Source: Nephthysia sp036513515
GTDB taxonomy: Bacteria > Chloroflexota > Dormibacteria > Dormibacterales > Dormibacteraceae
Reading direction: 5' to 3'
Length of the DNA stretch: 64,000 nucleotides
NCBI GenBank assembly: GCA_036513515.1
Contig: DATBYW010000113.1
Location: forward strand, 1 to 64,000
In this document: piece after piece, positions 49,073 to 58,178 of the stretch
Layout of the letters: each line of letters opens with the position of its first letter
Numbering within the stretch: position 1 is the first letter of the stretch
Position numbers and translations under genes: made by a program
Notes under the pieces: model-generated
The model's input: only the letters and a program-made list of their open reading frames with translations
Database searches by the model: none
What the model was told of the DNA's origin: nothing

Positions 49073-51415
49073 TCAGCCCTCGACGCCGATGCGCTCGAGC
49101 AGCTCGTCCACGTCGGGCAGGTTCATGAGCACCTCGCGGGATTTGCTGCCCTGATAGCCGCCCACGACGCGATGCTCGGCCAGCTGGTCCACGATCCGCC
49201 CTGCCCTCGAGTAGCCGACGTTGAACTTCCTCTGCACCAGCGAAACGGACGCCGCGCCCTCCGCGGCGACCGCTCGGGCCGCCCTCGAGAAGAGCGGATC
49301 CAGACGGCGCTCCGTCTCGGCACTGAGATCGGGGGCGCCGGTGTCTTCCAGGACCTCATCGATGTAGTGGGGATCGCCCTGGACCTTCCAGAAGCGGACC
49401 AGCGCCTCGACCTCCTTGTCGGAGATGAAGGCACCCTGGATGCGGGTCGGCTTGCCGGCGTCCACTGGTTGGTAGAGCATGTCGCCCCTGCCGAGCAGCT
49501 TCTCGGCGCCGCCGGTGTCAAGGATGACCCGGCTGTCCACCTGCGACCCCACCGCGAAGGCGATCCGCGAGGGGATATTGGCCTTGATGAGGCCGGTGAT
49601 GATGTCGGTGGAGGGACGCTGGGTGGCGATGACCAGGTGGATGCCGACCGCGCGCGCCAGCTGGGCGATCCGGCAGACCAGCTCCTCGATCTCCCCCGCC
49701 GCCACCATCATGAGATCGGCGAGCTCGTCGATGACCACCACGATGTAAGGCAGCTGGCGAGCCCGGCGTTCCTGGGCACGCTGGTTGTAACCCAGGATGT
49801 TGCGCACCCCCTCTGCAGATAGGAGCTTGTAGCGGCGATCCATCTCGGCCACCGCCCAGCGCAGGGCTGCGGCCGCCTGGTGGGCCTCCACGATGACCGG
49901 CGTGGCGAGGTGCGGCAGGCCGTTGTAGCCGTTGAGCTCAACCCGCTTGGGGTCGATCATCAGGAGCCGCAGCTGAGCCGGAGTGGCCCTCAGGAGCAGG
50001 CTGCAGACCAGGGCGTTTATGCAGACGCTCTTCCCCTGGCCGGTCGCACCGGCGATCAGGAGGTGTGGCATGCGGGTCAGGTCTCCGGAGATGGCCTGGC
50101 CGGTCACGTCGTTGCCGAGCGCGATCGGCACGGCGTGGCCGCCCGCCTTGAAGCCCGTCGAATCGATGACCTCGCGGATCGTGACCAGCGAGGCGGCCTT
50201 GTTCGGAACTTCGATGCCCACCGCGGCCTTGCCGGGGATCGGCGCCTCGATTCGCAGCGGCGCCGCCGCCAGCGCCAGCGAGAGGTCGTTCTGGAGCGTC
50301 ACGATCTTGCGCACCTGCACGCCGGCGGCCGGCTGCAGCTCGTACTGGGTCACCGCCGGGCCGGTGTTGACGCCGACCACCCGCGCCTCGACCCCGAAGG
50401 TGCCGAGCGTTCCCTCGATGACCCGAACGTTGCGCTTGACCTCCTCCTGCATCCGCTCCTTCTTCGCGGTGACGCTGTCCAGCAGGCTGAGCGGAGGAAG
50501 CTTCCAATCGATGTCCGGCATGTCGTCCTGAGGGTCCGCGACGACCCGGATGAGAGGGCGGGACGGGGGCTCTTCACCGGCCCCCTCCCGCTCGGGTCGT
50601 GCCGGGCGCTCAGGGACCTCCGGCTCGCGCCAGATCGGGGTGCCGTCCTCGTTGAGCGGCACCGGGGTCCAGGCGGGGGCCGCCGCCGGCGCCGCGGCAG
50701 CGAGGGGAGCCGGGAGCGGAGCCGGCGGCAGCTCGGGCATGAGCGCCGGCGACGTCGCAGCCGGGCCGTCCGGTCCGACCGGCTCAGCCGCCGAGGGGGA
50801 TGACGGCTTGGCCTTGCCCCCGCGCACGAGCGACTCGATCCGCTGGCGCTCGGCGTAGCCGGCCTGCATCGCCTCGGCCAGACCCACGAGTGCTGAGCCG
50901 ACGCTGAAGTGGAATCCGACGATGAGCGAGAGGACCAGCGCAAGGCTGAGGATCACCAGCGCGCCGGGGCGGCCCACCAGGCCTGCCAGCAGCGCCTCGA
51001 CGGCGTGCCCCAGGCTGCCGCCCGCCCGCGCCGAGGTGAGGCTCAAGAGGCCCAGGATGGCGAGTGCCCCGCCCAGAGCGGACAAGACGTCGGTCGGCCG
51101 GATCTGTGGGGACCGGGGCCAGATCCAGAGGGCTCCGAGAGCGAGCCCGGCGGCGACGGGGAGCGGCCATCCGACGCCGAAGATGCCCAGCACCCCGGCG
51201 TGCAGGTTGTTCAGCACCGGACCGCCGCCCACCAGCATCGCGATCAAGCTGAGAAGGGCGAGTCCGGCCAGCACGACACCCGCCGCTTCGCGGGCCTGAG
51301 TCGGAGTCAGGATCGGCTGGCGGCGCCGGCTGGCGCGCACCTGACGACGGGACCCCCGGCGCGCGGGTGTCGAAGCGGTTACAAGACGTGAGGAGCGAGC
51401 GGTGGTGCGACGCAA
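49073..51415 (-). CDS. ftsK: DNA translocase FtsK/SpoIIIE
   Basis: About 780 residues. A basic N-terminus, four membrane helices in residues about 40-190, and an Ala/Pro-rich linker precede the motor: beta/alpha domain with Walker A GATGQGKSVCINAL, LLMIDPKRVELNGYNGLPHL, Walker B VVIDELADLMM and RPSTDIITGLIKANIPSRIAF (mark ATQRPSTDIITG). The C-terminal gamma winged helix (SVSLVQRKFNVGYSRAGRIVDQLA) reads orientation sequences. It moves chromosome ends through the division septum. I place the start at TTG 51415 because TATAAT lies at 51455-51450 on this strand, downstream of the ATG at 51520. GTG 51340 is also possible. Confidence 0.93.
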   Translation of the reverse strand: MRRTTARSSRLVTASTPARRGSRRQVRASRRRQPILTPTQAREAAGVVLAGLALLSLIAMLVGGGPVLNNLHAGVLGIFGVGWPLPVAAGLALGALWIWPRSPQIRPTDVLSALGGALAILGLLSLTSARAGGSLGHAVEALLAGLVGRPGALVILSLALVLSLIVGFHFSVGSALVGLAEAMQAGYAERQRIESLVRGGKAKPSSPSAAEPVGPDGPAATSPALMPELPPAPLPAPLAAAAPAAAPAWTPVPLNEDGTPIWREPEVPERPARPEREGAGEEPPSRPLIRVVADPQDDMPDIDWKLPPLSLLDSVTAKKERMQEEVKRNVRVIEGTLGTFGVEARVVGVNTGPAVTQYELQPAAGVQVRKIVTLQNDLSLALAAAPLRIEAPIPGKAAVGIEVPNKAASLVTIREVIDSTGFKAGGHAVPIALGNDVTGQAISGDLTRMPHLLIAGATGQGKSVCINALVCSLLLRATPAQLRLLMIDPKRVELNGYNGLPHLATPVIVEAHQAAAALRWAVAEMDRRYKLLSAEGVRNILGYNQRAQERRARQLPYIVVVIDELADLMMVAAGEIEELVCRIAQLARAVGIHLVIATQRPSTDIITGLIKANIPSRIAFAVGSQVDSRVILDTGGAEKLLGRGDMLYQPVDAGKPTRIQGAFISDKEVEALVRFWKVQGDPHYIDEVLEDTGAPDLSAETERRLDPLFSRAARAVAAEGAASVSLVQRKFNVGYSRAGRIVDQLAEHRVVGGYQGSKSREVLMNLPDVDELLERIGVEG

Positions 51416-51449
51416 TGCTGATAAAGCCCGACAGCGGCGAGCTTCCCGG

Positions 51450-51455
51450 ATTATA
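51450..51455 (-). promoter_or_regulatory. Probable ftsK -10 element (TATAAT)
   Basis: A perfect TATAAT on the minus strand, 34 nt before the TTG at 51415. The -35 region 17 bp upstream is poor (AAGCCT), so strength is uncertain. If used, it excludes the ATG at 51520 as the ftsK start. Confidence 0.5.
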
Positions 51456-51585
51456 GGCTCCACCGTTCGGCGAGGCTTGGATGCGCTACGGCGGGCTGCT
51501 CGCCGATCGGCGTTCACCAAGGGCGGCTGTGCGGGACCGGTATGGCCCGCCGGAGTCTGAGGGGGCGCGACTATATGCTGGCCCG

Positions 51586-51885
51586 GTGGCGATCGACCCG
51601 TTCGGACAGGCCGAGGTGCGCTATCGCACCCTGCTGGACGAGCGGCGGCGTGGGGCCCTGGATCCGCGCTCGTTCAGGGCCGCAGTCCGCCAGCTGAGGG
51701 TGGTCGACGGCGAGGGTCGCGAGTGGTCGCTGGGCCCCGAGAACGGCGTCTGGTACCGGCGGGACAGGGATCGCTGGAGCGAAGCGCACCCGCCGCGCCG
51801 CCTGGTCTGCGGCCGCTGCGGCCACCACAACCTGCAGCGCCACAGCTTCTGCACCGAATGCGGCGGTCGCCTCGCCAGGAGCTGA
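51586..51885 (+). CDS. Small zinc-ribbon protein of unknown function
   Basis: The protein has 99 residues from GTG 51586. The first 70 residues are a soluble domain (DPFGQAEVRYRTLLDERRRGALD, then WSLGPENGVWYRRDRDRW) that I do not recognise by name. The C-terminus is a zinc ribbon, CGRCGHHN ... CTECGG. TATGCT lies 6 nt before the GTG, so the message is probably leaderless. The domain resembles short segments that accompany zinc ribbons in actinobacterial and chloroflexal proteins, but no role can be given. It is divergent from ftsK and convergent with the next gene. Confidence 0.7.
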   Translation: MAIDPFGQAEVRYRTLLDERRRGALDPRSFRAAVRQLRVVDGEGREWSLGPENGVWYRRDRDRWSEAHPPRRLVCGRCGHHNLQRHSFCTECGGRLARS

Positions 51886-51904
51886 GGGAAGTCCGGCGTT
51901 CCTC

Positions 51905-52786
51905 TCAGGAGGAGCGCACGGAGCTGATCAGCGAGTTGACGGGGGTCTGGTCACCGGAGTTCCAGGATTCGGCCGGCAGCAGGGCGTCGACCCGGACCAT
52001 GGGTTGGGCGTTGCCGCTGGGCGCGTAGATGAGCGTGCGCTGCAAGTAGTAGGTTTCCCCGTCCCGGGTCAGTTTCAGGACCACCGACGCCGCTGGGCGT
52101 CCGCCTACGGTGGTGGGCCGGACCGGGCGCGTCACCTCCACCTTCGTCCCCTGGGGCGGTGAGATCGCAAGCGGCGCCACCTCGGAGGTCAGCACGCCCG
52201 CGGGCGCCGTCGGATCTGCGACCAGGCTGTTGTCGACTGACGGGCGGCCGAGCGCGACGACCGGTCCCTGTGGGCGGGCCTGGACCAGGTCCCCTTTCGC
52301 CTGCGCGGCCGGCTGCTGGTCCGCTGCCGACTTGGCGACGACGACGTAGGGCATGCTGCGCCCGGCGTCCGAGGAGCGGGTGTAGTCGATCGCGTTCCAC
52401 TGATTGGGGATGGCGTAGGCCAGGCGAAGCGAAGTGCTCTGGTAGGCGTGGAGGTCGGGCGTGGAGGCCGGGTGCACGGCGGCCCCCACGGCCTGAGTCG
52501 CGGCGGAGGGAAGGCGGGCCACCCAGGCGCCATAGCCGAGACCGGCGGCCAGCGGCACCAGCGCGATCAGCAGCCAGAGTCGCCAGGCGGGGTTGCGCCG
52601 CGCCCCACGGAGCAGCTCGAAGGCGCAGAAGCCGCAGTAGCGGTCGAAGGGTCCGGCCACGCCGTGGCAGTTGCCGCACTGGCGCAGCTGGAGCGCGCAC
52701 TGAAGGCATAGCTCGGCCAGCCCGGAGGGCGCGTCGCAGCGAGGGCACAGCGTGGGAGCGGTCAGAGCCAGGGGCGGCAGCTTCAT
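51905..52786 (-). CDS. Membrane protein with N-terminal double zinc ribbon and extracytoplasmic domain
   Basis: The protein has 293 residues. Four CxxC pairs at the N-terminus (CPRC, CLQC, CGNC, CGFC, residues about 14-54) form one or two zinc ribbons in the cytoplasm. One membrane helix follows (WLLIALVPLAAGLGYGAWVA, about 70-89). The rest, about 200 residues, is outside: SLRLAYAIPNQWNAIDY and GETYYLQRTLIYAPSG recall lipid-binding or PsbP/Mog1-like domains of secreted proteins that detect or carry hydrophobic ligands, but this is weak. TAGGAT lies 10 nt before the ATG, suggesting a leaderless or nearly leaderless transcript. Confidence 0.75.
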   Translation of the reverse strand: MKLPPLALTAPTLCPRCDAPSGLAELCLQCALQLRQCGNCHGVAGPFDRYCGFCAFELLRGARRNPAWRLWLLIALVPLAAGLGYGAWVARLPSAATQAVGAAVHPASTPDLHAYQSTSLRLAYAIPNQWNAIDYTRSSDAGRSMPYVVVAKSAADQQPAAQAKGDLVQARPQGPVVALGRPSVDNSLVADPTAPAGVLTSEVAPLAISPPQGTKVEVTRPVRPTTVGGRPAASVVLKLTRDGETYYLQRTLIYAPSGNAQPMVRVDALLPAESWNSGDQTPVNSLISSVRSS

Positions 52787-52847
52787 CCCGCCCGAAATCC
52801 TAGTGTGCCGGACCGGGCCGATGCGGGAACAGGACGGTAGCCGACGG

Positions 52848-54503
52848 TCAGAGTTCCGTCACGAGAGGGATCACCATGGGGCGCCGCCGTGTGCGCCTCC
52901 ACAGGAAGCGCGACACTGAGTCGTGGATCGACTCCTGAAGCAGCGTCAGGTCGGGGCGCGTGCCGACGAGCCTCTTGACCGCGCCCACCACCTCGGCGCG
53001 AGCCTCGCGCAGCAGCTCCTCCGAGAACTCGGGGTCCATGAACCCGCGAGAGATGAGGTCGGGCCCGGTCCGGATCACGCCTGTGTCGCGGTCGACGCCG
53101 ACGGTTGCCACCACCAACCCGTCATCGGCGAGCTGGCGGCGATCCCGAAGGACGACCTGCTCGACGTCCCCTATGCCGAGGCCGTCGACGAAGACCAGCC
53201 CGGAGACGCTCCCTTCGCCCACCCGCATCGAGTTCTCGCTCAGCTGGACCACGCGCCCGTCCTCGATCACGAGCACGTTCTCACGAGGCATTCCGGCGGC
53301 TACCGCAAGCTCAGCGTGGTGGTGCAGTTGGCGGTACTCACCGTGCACCGGTATGAAAAAGCGCGGGTGGATCATCTCTATGACCTCCCGGAGCTCGTCG
53401 CGGTGCGCGTGACCCGAGACGTGAACGTTGCCCACCTCCGAGTAAAGGACGCGTTCAGCCCCGTTCCGGTAGAGGTTGTTGATGGTGTGGAAGACGAGCC
53501 GCTCATTGCCCGGGATGGGTCGTGCGGAGATCACCACCCAGTCGCCGGCCCTGACGTTCACAGCCTGATGGCGGAGTGAGGCGAAGCGTGAGAGCGCCGA
53601 GACCGGCTCACCCTGGCTGCCAGCGGTGAGTAGAACCAGACGGCTCTCGGAGTTCGCTTCCGCGAGTCGGATGGTGAGTCCCTCCGGAACCTGCAAGTAG
53701 CCAAGTTCGCGGGCCGTGTGGAAGGCATTGCGCAGGCTGCGGCCTGCCACCGCCACGCGCCGGCCGTGAGCGGCCGCCAGCGTGATCACCTGCTGTATGC
53801 GGTGGATGTTGGAGGCGAAGGTCGCGACCACGATCCGCCCGGGCGCCTCCTGGAAGATCCGCTCGAACTTGGGTGTCAGGTCGCGCTCGGACCCGCTGTG
53901 GCCCTCCCGCTCCGCGTTCGTGGAGTCGCTGAGGAGCAGCAGGACGCCCTCCTGGCCGAGACGCCGAAAACGCTCGACGTCCGTGCCTCGACCCAGCAGC
54001 GGATCCTGCTCCAGCTTGAAGTCGCTGGTGTAGAAGACGCGGCCTACGGGCGTTTCGATCGAGAGCGCCGCTGAGTCGGGGATGCTGTGGCAGACGGCGA
54101 CGGTCTCCACCCGGAAGGGGCCGAGCTGGACGCGGTCGCCGATCCGGACCTCGCGCAGGTCGGCCTCGGCAAGGACGCGGAGCTCACGCAGCCTGGGCTT
54201 GGCCAGCCCCAGCGTCAGCGCGGTTCCGTAGACCGGCGCTTTGAGCCGGCGGAGGAGGAAGGGCAGTCCCCCGATATGGTCCTCGTGCCCGTGCGTGAGG
54301 AAGATTCCGAGCACCTTGCGGGCGGGGTCCAGCAGGTAGGTCGGATCGGGCAGGACGAGGTCGACGCCCAGCATCTCCTCGTGCGGAAACATGAGGCCGG
54401 CGTCGACGACCAGGACCTGACCCTCCCACTCCAGGGCCCACATGTTCAGACCGACCTCGCCCAGTCCGCCGAGCGGGACGTAGCGAAGCGGTGGGCGGCT
54501 CAA
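52848..54503 (-). CDS. rnj: Ribonuclease J
   Basis: The protein has 551 residues. The metallo-beta-lactamase core reads LGGLGEVGLNMW, then H71-G-H73-E-D75-H76 in LTHGHEDHIGGL, AVCHSIPDSAAL, and SDSTNAEREG. The beta-CASP part has GNVHVSGHAHRDEL and FIPVHGEYRQLHHH. RNase J has endo- and 5'-exoribonuclease activity and matures or decays RNA together with RNase Y. The TTG start overlaps the upstream uracil-DNA glycosylase stop (TTGA). The dapA-rnj closeness is common in actinobacteria and relatives. Confidence 0.96.
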   Translation of the reverse strand: MSRPPLRYVPLGGLGEVGLNMWALEWEGQVLVVDAGLMFPHEEMLGVDLVLPDPTYLLDPARKVLGIFLTHGHEDHIGGLPFLLRRLKAPVYGTALTLGLAKPRLRELRVLAEADLREVRIGDRVQLGPFRVETVAVCHSIPDSAALSIETPVGRVFYTSDFKLEQDPLLGRGTDVERFRRLGQEGVLLLLSDSTNAEREGHSGSERDLTPKFERIFQEAPGRIVVATFASNIHRIQQVITLAAAHGRRVAVAGRSLRNAFHTARELGYLQVPEGLTIRLAEANSESRLVLLTAGSQGEPVSALSRFASLRHQAVNVRAGDWVVISARPIPGNERLVFHTINNLYRNGAERVLYSEVGNVHVSGHAHRDELREVIEMIHPRFFIPVHGEYRQLHHHAELAVAAGMPRENVLVIEDGRVVQLSENSMRVGEGSVSGLVFVDGLGIGDVEQVVLRDRRQLADDGLVVATVGVDRDTGVIRTGPDLISRGFMDPEFSEELLREARAEVVGAVKRLVGTRPDLTLLQESIHDSVSRFLWRRTRRRPMVIPLVTEL

Positions 54504-55222
54504 AGCAGGGTCAGCTGCTCCGTGGGATCAGCGGCGGCCGCTTGCGTCTCCGCCGGCGTCGGGCCGCCGCCGGGCGGAATCGGCTCGGCAGGGGCCGCGG
54601 AAACCGGCTCGGGGGCCGGCAGCAAACGGTCCAGATAGCTCCGGACCCGATCGAAGTCCCTCTGGAGGTCGTTCAGCAGGCCGCCGTTGTGAAGCGCCGC
54701 CGCGGGGTGGTAGCAGGGCATGAAAGCCACCCCGCCTCGCATGAAGAATTCACCATGCACGCGCGAGATGGAGCCAACCCCAGGCAGCATGCGCTCGAGA
54801 GCGTGCCGGCCCAGCACCAGGACCGCCTTTGGCCGGATCAGCCGGAACTGATGCCGCAGGTACGGCATGCACGACTCGGCCTCGGTCGGCATCGGGTCGC
54901 GGTTCTGCGGCGGCCGGCACTTGAGGATGTTCGTGATGAAGACCTGCTGCCGGCTGAGCCCGATCTGTTCGAGCAGGGTGTCGAGCAGCCGGCCCGCCGC
55001 GCCGACGAAGGGCAGGCCCTGGACGTCCTCGTTGAAGCCCGGGGCCTCGCCCACGATCATCACGTCGGCCGGTACCGGGCCACTGCCGGGCACGGCCTGG
55101 GTGCGGCTGGCGTGGAGGCCGCAGAGAGTGCAGACCCGGATTCGGGCGTGAACCGCCTCCAGCTCGAGGTCAGTCTGCCCTTCGGGAGATGCGGCCTGCG
55201 GCCGCGCGTCAGAGCCGTCCAA
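54500..55222 (-). CDS. Family-4 uracil-DNA glycosylase (Fe-S type)
   Basis: The protein has 240 residues. Four cysteines for a 4Fe-4S cluster are C31 and C34 (VCTLCGL), C102 (LKCRPPQNRDP) and C118 (ESCMPYL). Catalytic motif A is GEAPGFNEDVQGLPFVGAAG and motif B is CYHPAAALHN. It removes uracil from DNA. The last 40 residues are a Pro/Ala-rich tail not needed by the family. TTG 55222 follows the dapA stop directly. It lies between rnj and dapA in one transcript. Confidence 0.93.
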   Translation of the reverse strand: MDGSDARPQAASPEGQTDLELEAVHARIRVCTLCGLHASRTQAVPGSGPVPADVMIVGEAPGFNEDVQGLPFVGAAGRLLDTLLEQIGLSRQQVFITNILKCRPPQNRDPMPTEAESCMPYLRHQFRLIRPKAVLVLGRHALERMLPGVGSISRVHGEFFMRGGVAFMPCYHPAAALHNGGLLNDLQRDFDRVRSYLDRLLPAPEPVSAAPAEPIPPGGGPTPAETQAAAADPTEQLTLL

Positions 55223-56146
55223 TCAAGAGGTCGGGGCTGCCGCGAGGTCGACGGACTTCGCAGGCGTGCTGATCAGCTCACCGGCATCGCGCACGACCTT
55301 CATCACCCGCTGCAGGTCGGCGTCCGGCAAGGGCGTAAGCGGCAGCCTGAAGGGCCCGGCGGGGAAGCCGAGCTCGTTCAGCACGGACTTGAGGGGGATC
55401 GGGTTGGAGGCGGTCGTCATCAGGGTCTTGATCACCGGCAGCAGGCGCTGGTGAAGATCTCGAGCACTGTCGTTGCGCCCTTCCAGATGAGCGTTGATCA
55501 TCGCCTTGACCGCCTTCCCCGCCAGGTGGGAGACCACGCAGATCGCGCCGTAGCCGCCCACCGCGAGAAGCGGCAGCGTGAACCCGTCGTCCCCGGCCCA
55601 GACCCGGAATGTCGAGGGGGCGCCGGCGCAGACGAGTCCTATCTGGTCCATGTCGCCGCTGGCTTCCTTGACGCCGATCACGTTCGGCTCCCCGGCGGCC
55701 CTGAGCGTGGTGGCGGCGGTCATGTTGATGCCCGTGCGGCCCTGGATGTTGTACATGATCACGGGGCCGACCCTCGCCAGCTCCCGGAAGTGTCGGTACA
55801 TGCCCTCCTGGGACGGCTTGTTGTAGTAGGGGACGACGCAGAGAAGGGCGTCCGCGCCGGCTTCCATTGCGCGCTCTGAGACCTCGACCGAGTGACGCGT
55901 GTCATTGCCCCCCGTGCCGGCCACCACGTTCCGGCCGGGGATCGCCTCTTTGACGCGCCTCACCAGCTCGATCTTCTCGTCGTCGCTCAGAGTCGGCGAC
56001 TCTCCTGTGGTCCCACCCACCACCACTCCGTCGGATCCGTCCTCGCAGAGTCCGCGGGCCAGGTGCTGGGCCGCGTCATAGTTGACGGCGCCGTCCTCCG
56101 TGAACGGCGTCACCATGGCTGTGAGCAAGCGTCCGATCTCTGCCAT
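55223..56146 (-). CDS. dapA: 4-hydroxy-tetrahydrodipicolinate synthase
   Basis: The protein has 307 residues. Conserved residues are GGTTGESPTLSDDEK (Thr pair), MYNIQGRTGINM (catalytic tyrosine) and GVKEASGDM (Schiff-base lysine). It condenses pyruvate with aspartate semialdehyde at the entry to lysine and diaminopimelate synthesis. The ATG begins immediately after the asd stop, so the two are co-translated or tightly coupled. Confidence 0.95.
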   Translation of the reverse strand: MAEIGRLLTAMVTPFTEDGAVNYDAAQHLARGLCEDGSDGVVVGGTTGESPTLSDDEKIELVRRVKEAIPGRNVVAGTGGNDTRHSVEVSERAMEAGADALLCVVPYYNKPSQEGMYRHFRELARVGPVIMYNIQGRTGINMTAATTLRAAGEPNVIGVKEASGDMDQIGLVCAGAPSTFRVWAGDDGFTLPLLAVGGYGAICVVSHLAGKAVKAMINAHLEGRNDSARDLHQRLLPVIKTLMTTASNPIPLKSVLNELGFPAGPFRLPLTPLPDADLQRVMKVVRDAGELISTPAKSVDLAAAPTS

Positions 56147-57172
56147 CTAGAGCACCCCCATCTCGAGCGCACGCTCAGCGATCTGCACCGCGTTGAGCGC
56201 CGCCCCTTTGCGCAGGTTGTCTGAAACGATCCACAGCGCCAGGCCGTGGCTGGAGGAAAGGTCGTTGCGAATGCGGCCGACGTAGACCTCGTCCTTCCCC
56301 GCCACAGCGGCCGGGGTGGGATAGAGCCGAGCGTGCGGATCGTCTTCGACGATGACGCCCGGCGCCATGCCGAGCAGCAGCCTCGCGTCCTCGGCCGCCA
56401 GCATGCGATCGGTCTCCAGGAAGACGGCCTCTCCATGACCCACAGGCACCGGCACCCGCACGCAGGTCGCGGCCAGTGGGAGCTCTGGCTGGTGGAGGAT
56501 CTTGCGCGTCTCCTGGGCGATCTTGATCTCCTCCTCGTTGTACCCCTCGAGGTCTGGCTTCCAGCCTCCGGGCACCACGTTGTAGGCCAGCGTGTGCGAG
56601 TAGACCAACGCCTGCGGGGCCTTGCCCGAGGCGATCGCCGCCGTCTGGTCGGCCAGCTCATCGACCAGCGCCCGGCCAGCGCCTGACGCGGACTGGTAGG
56701 TGGAGACCAGGACCCGCCGGAGGCCGGCCTCCTTGCGCAGCGGCTCCAGCACCACCGTGAGAGGAATCGCACAGCAGTTGGGGTTGGCGATGATGCCCTC
56801 GTTGTCCCGGATGTCGGAGGCGTTCACCTCCGGCACCACCAGGGGCACGTTCTCCTTCATCCGCCATGCGGAGCTGTTGTCCACGACCAGCGCGCCGGCC
56901 TCCACCGCCGGAGGGGCGTAGAGCAGGGAGACGTCCGCTCCAGCGCTGAAGAGCGCCAGATCGATCCCCTCGAAAGAGTCCTCTCGCAGAGTCTCCACCG
57001 GCACCGTGTGGCCGTTGCTCTGCACCTCCAGGCCCTCCGAACGCTCCGAGGCCAGGGCCTTGAGCTTGGCGACCGGGAACCTCCGCTGCGCCAGCACCCG
57101 CAGCATCTCCTGGCCGACCATGCCAGTCGCGCCCACGACGGCAACGTTCAATGAGCGATGGGAGGTGGACAT
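56147..57172 (-). CDS. asd: Aspartate-semialdehyde dehydrogenase
   Basis: The protein has 341 residues. The NADP-binding GATGMVGQEMLRVLAQRRFP is at residues 14-33. IIANPNCCAIPL carries the catalytic cysteine and CVRVPVPVGHGEA the catalytic histidine. It supplies aspartate semialdehyde to DapA and to threonine/methionine synthesis. Gene order dapB-asd-dapA-udg-rnj is continuous on the minus strand with gaps of 0-60 bp. Confidence 0.95.
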   Translation of the reverse strand: MSTSHRSLNVAVVGATGMVGQEMLRVLAQRRFPVAKLKALASERSEGLEVQSNGHTVPVETLREDSFEGIDLALFSAGADVSLLYAPPAVEAGALVVDNSSAWRMKENVPLVVPEVNASDIRDNEGIIANPNCCAIPLTVVLEPLRKEAGLRRVLVSTYQSASGAGRALVDELADQTAAIASGKAPQALVYSHTLAYNVVPGGWKPDLEGYNEEEIKIAQETRKILHQPELPLAATCVRVPVPVGHGEAVFLETDRMLAAEDARLLLGMAPGVIVEDDPHARLYPTPAAVAGKDEVYVGRIRNDLSSSHGLALWIVSDNLRKGAALNAVQIAERALEMGVL

Positions 57173-57204
57173 GCGGGAGAGTGTACCGCCGCGCTCCGCC
57201 GCCT

Positions 57205-57939
57205 TCAGCGCAAATCCAGGAGGTCGTCCAGTCCCCGGTAGAAGCGCGCTTCGGACGTCACGCGGCGGATCGCGAGGAGCACGCCTGGTGCGAAGGCCTC
57301 GCGGCTGGTGGTCCGGTGCGTGATGGCCATCGTCTGGCCCGGGAGCCCGAAGATGACCTCCTGATCCGCGACCACGCCCGGCAGGCGCAGGGAGTGGACG
57401 CCGACGCCCCCCTCCTCCCCGCCTCGAGTTCCTTCCAGCGTGGTCTTTTCGGGCCGGTTGTACGTGAAGCTGCCACGGGCGGCCAGCCGCCGGGCGGTGG
57501 CCAGGGCCGTACCCGAGGGCGCGTCCGCCTTGCCCGCGTGATGCGCCTCTATCACTTCCGCCGCTTCGAAGTAGGGCGCGGCCCTCTCGGCCAGGTGCAT
57601 CATCAGAACGGCCCCGATCGCGAAGTTGGGAGCCACGATGCCGCCCAGACCGGCCGCCTGGCAGGCGGACTCCAGCCTGTCGACGGCTTCGGGCGAGAGC
57701 CCGCTGGTGCCGATCACCGGCGCCGCGCCGCTCGCCACGGCAGCGAGGGCGTGGTCCAGCGCCGCGCCGGGGTGAGTGAAGTCGACCAGCGCCTGCGGCC
57801 GGTTCGATTCCAGAAAGGACGGCAGGTCGTCGCCGCGTCCGAGGCCACCCAGGTACTCGATGTCGGGGGCCGCTTGCAGGGCCCTGGCCACCTCACTCCC
57901 TGTCCGTCCGCGATGCCCCACCAGCGCCACCCGAATCAT
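57205..57939 (-). CDS. dapB: 4-hydroxy-tetrahydrodipicolinate reductase
   Basis: The protein has 244 residues from ATG 57939. The N-terminal Rossmann motif is VALVGHRGRTGSEVARAL, where many DapB proteins have GxxGRMG. IGTSGLSPEAV, VAPNFAIGAVL and EAHHAGKADAPSGTAL hold the catalytic histidine and lysine. It reduces the DapA product. The frame extends to 58113 through a Pro/Gly-rich palindrome region, which is not DapB-like. TAAGCT lies 7 nt before the ATG, typical for a leaderless start of this transcript. Confidence 0.94.
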   Translation of the reverse strand: MIRVALVGHRGRTGSEVARALQAAPDIEYLGGLGRGDDLPSFLESNRPQALVDFTHPGAALDHALAAVASGAAPVIGTSGLSPEAVDRLESACQAAGLGGIVAPNFAIGAVLMMHLAERAAPYFEAAEVIEAHHAGKADAPSGTALATARRLAARGSFTYNRPEKTTLEGTRGGEEGGVGVHSLRLPGVVADQEVIFGLPGQTMAITHRTTSREAFAPGVLLAIRRVTSEARFYRGLDDLLDLR

Positions 57940-58029
57940 CCGTGCGAGCTTATCCCCCCAGCCAGCCGATTCGCTCACCGGAGCGGGACGGTCGGCGCGA
58001 GCACGGCTGCTCCGAAACCCCCTCCCGCC

Positions 58030-58051
58030 CCCTCCCCCAGACGGGGGAGGG
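58030..58051. repeat. Perfect 9-bp-stem hairpin in the pnp-dapB gap
   Basis: CCCTCCCCC and GGGGGAGGG with a 4-base loop lie in the 239-bp gap between pnp and dapB. A related imperfect version (TCCCTCCCACTCGCGGGCAG...) encodes the tail of the histidine kinase near 10020-10055. The pair may belong to a dispersed palindromic repeat family of this genome. Confidence 0.6.
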
Positions 58052-58178
58052 AAAGAGGCAGGCGCCTCATGAGAGGCCGGATTCACTCCGGCCGGGTGAG
58101 TCCCTAATCCCAACGACTCCAGCCGTTACTCCCGCGAGGAGGGTGGGTCCGTGGGGGGAACCTGGGTTCCCCCCGCGT

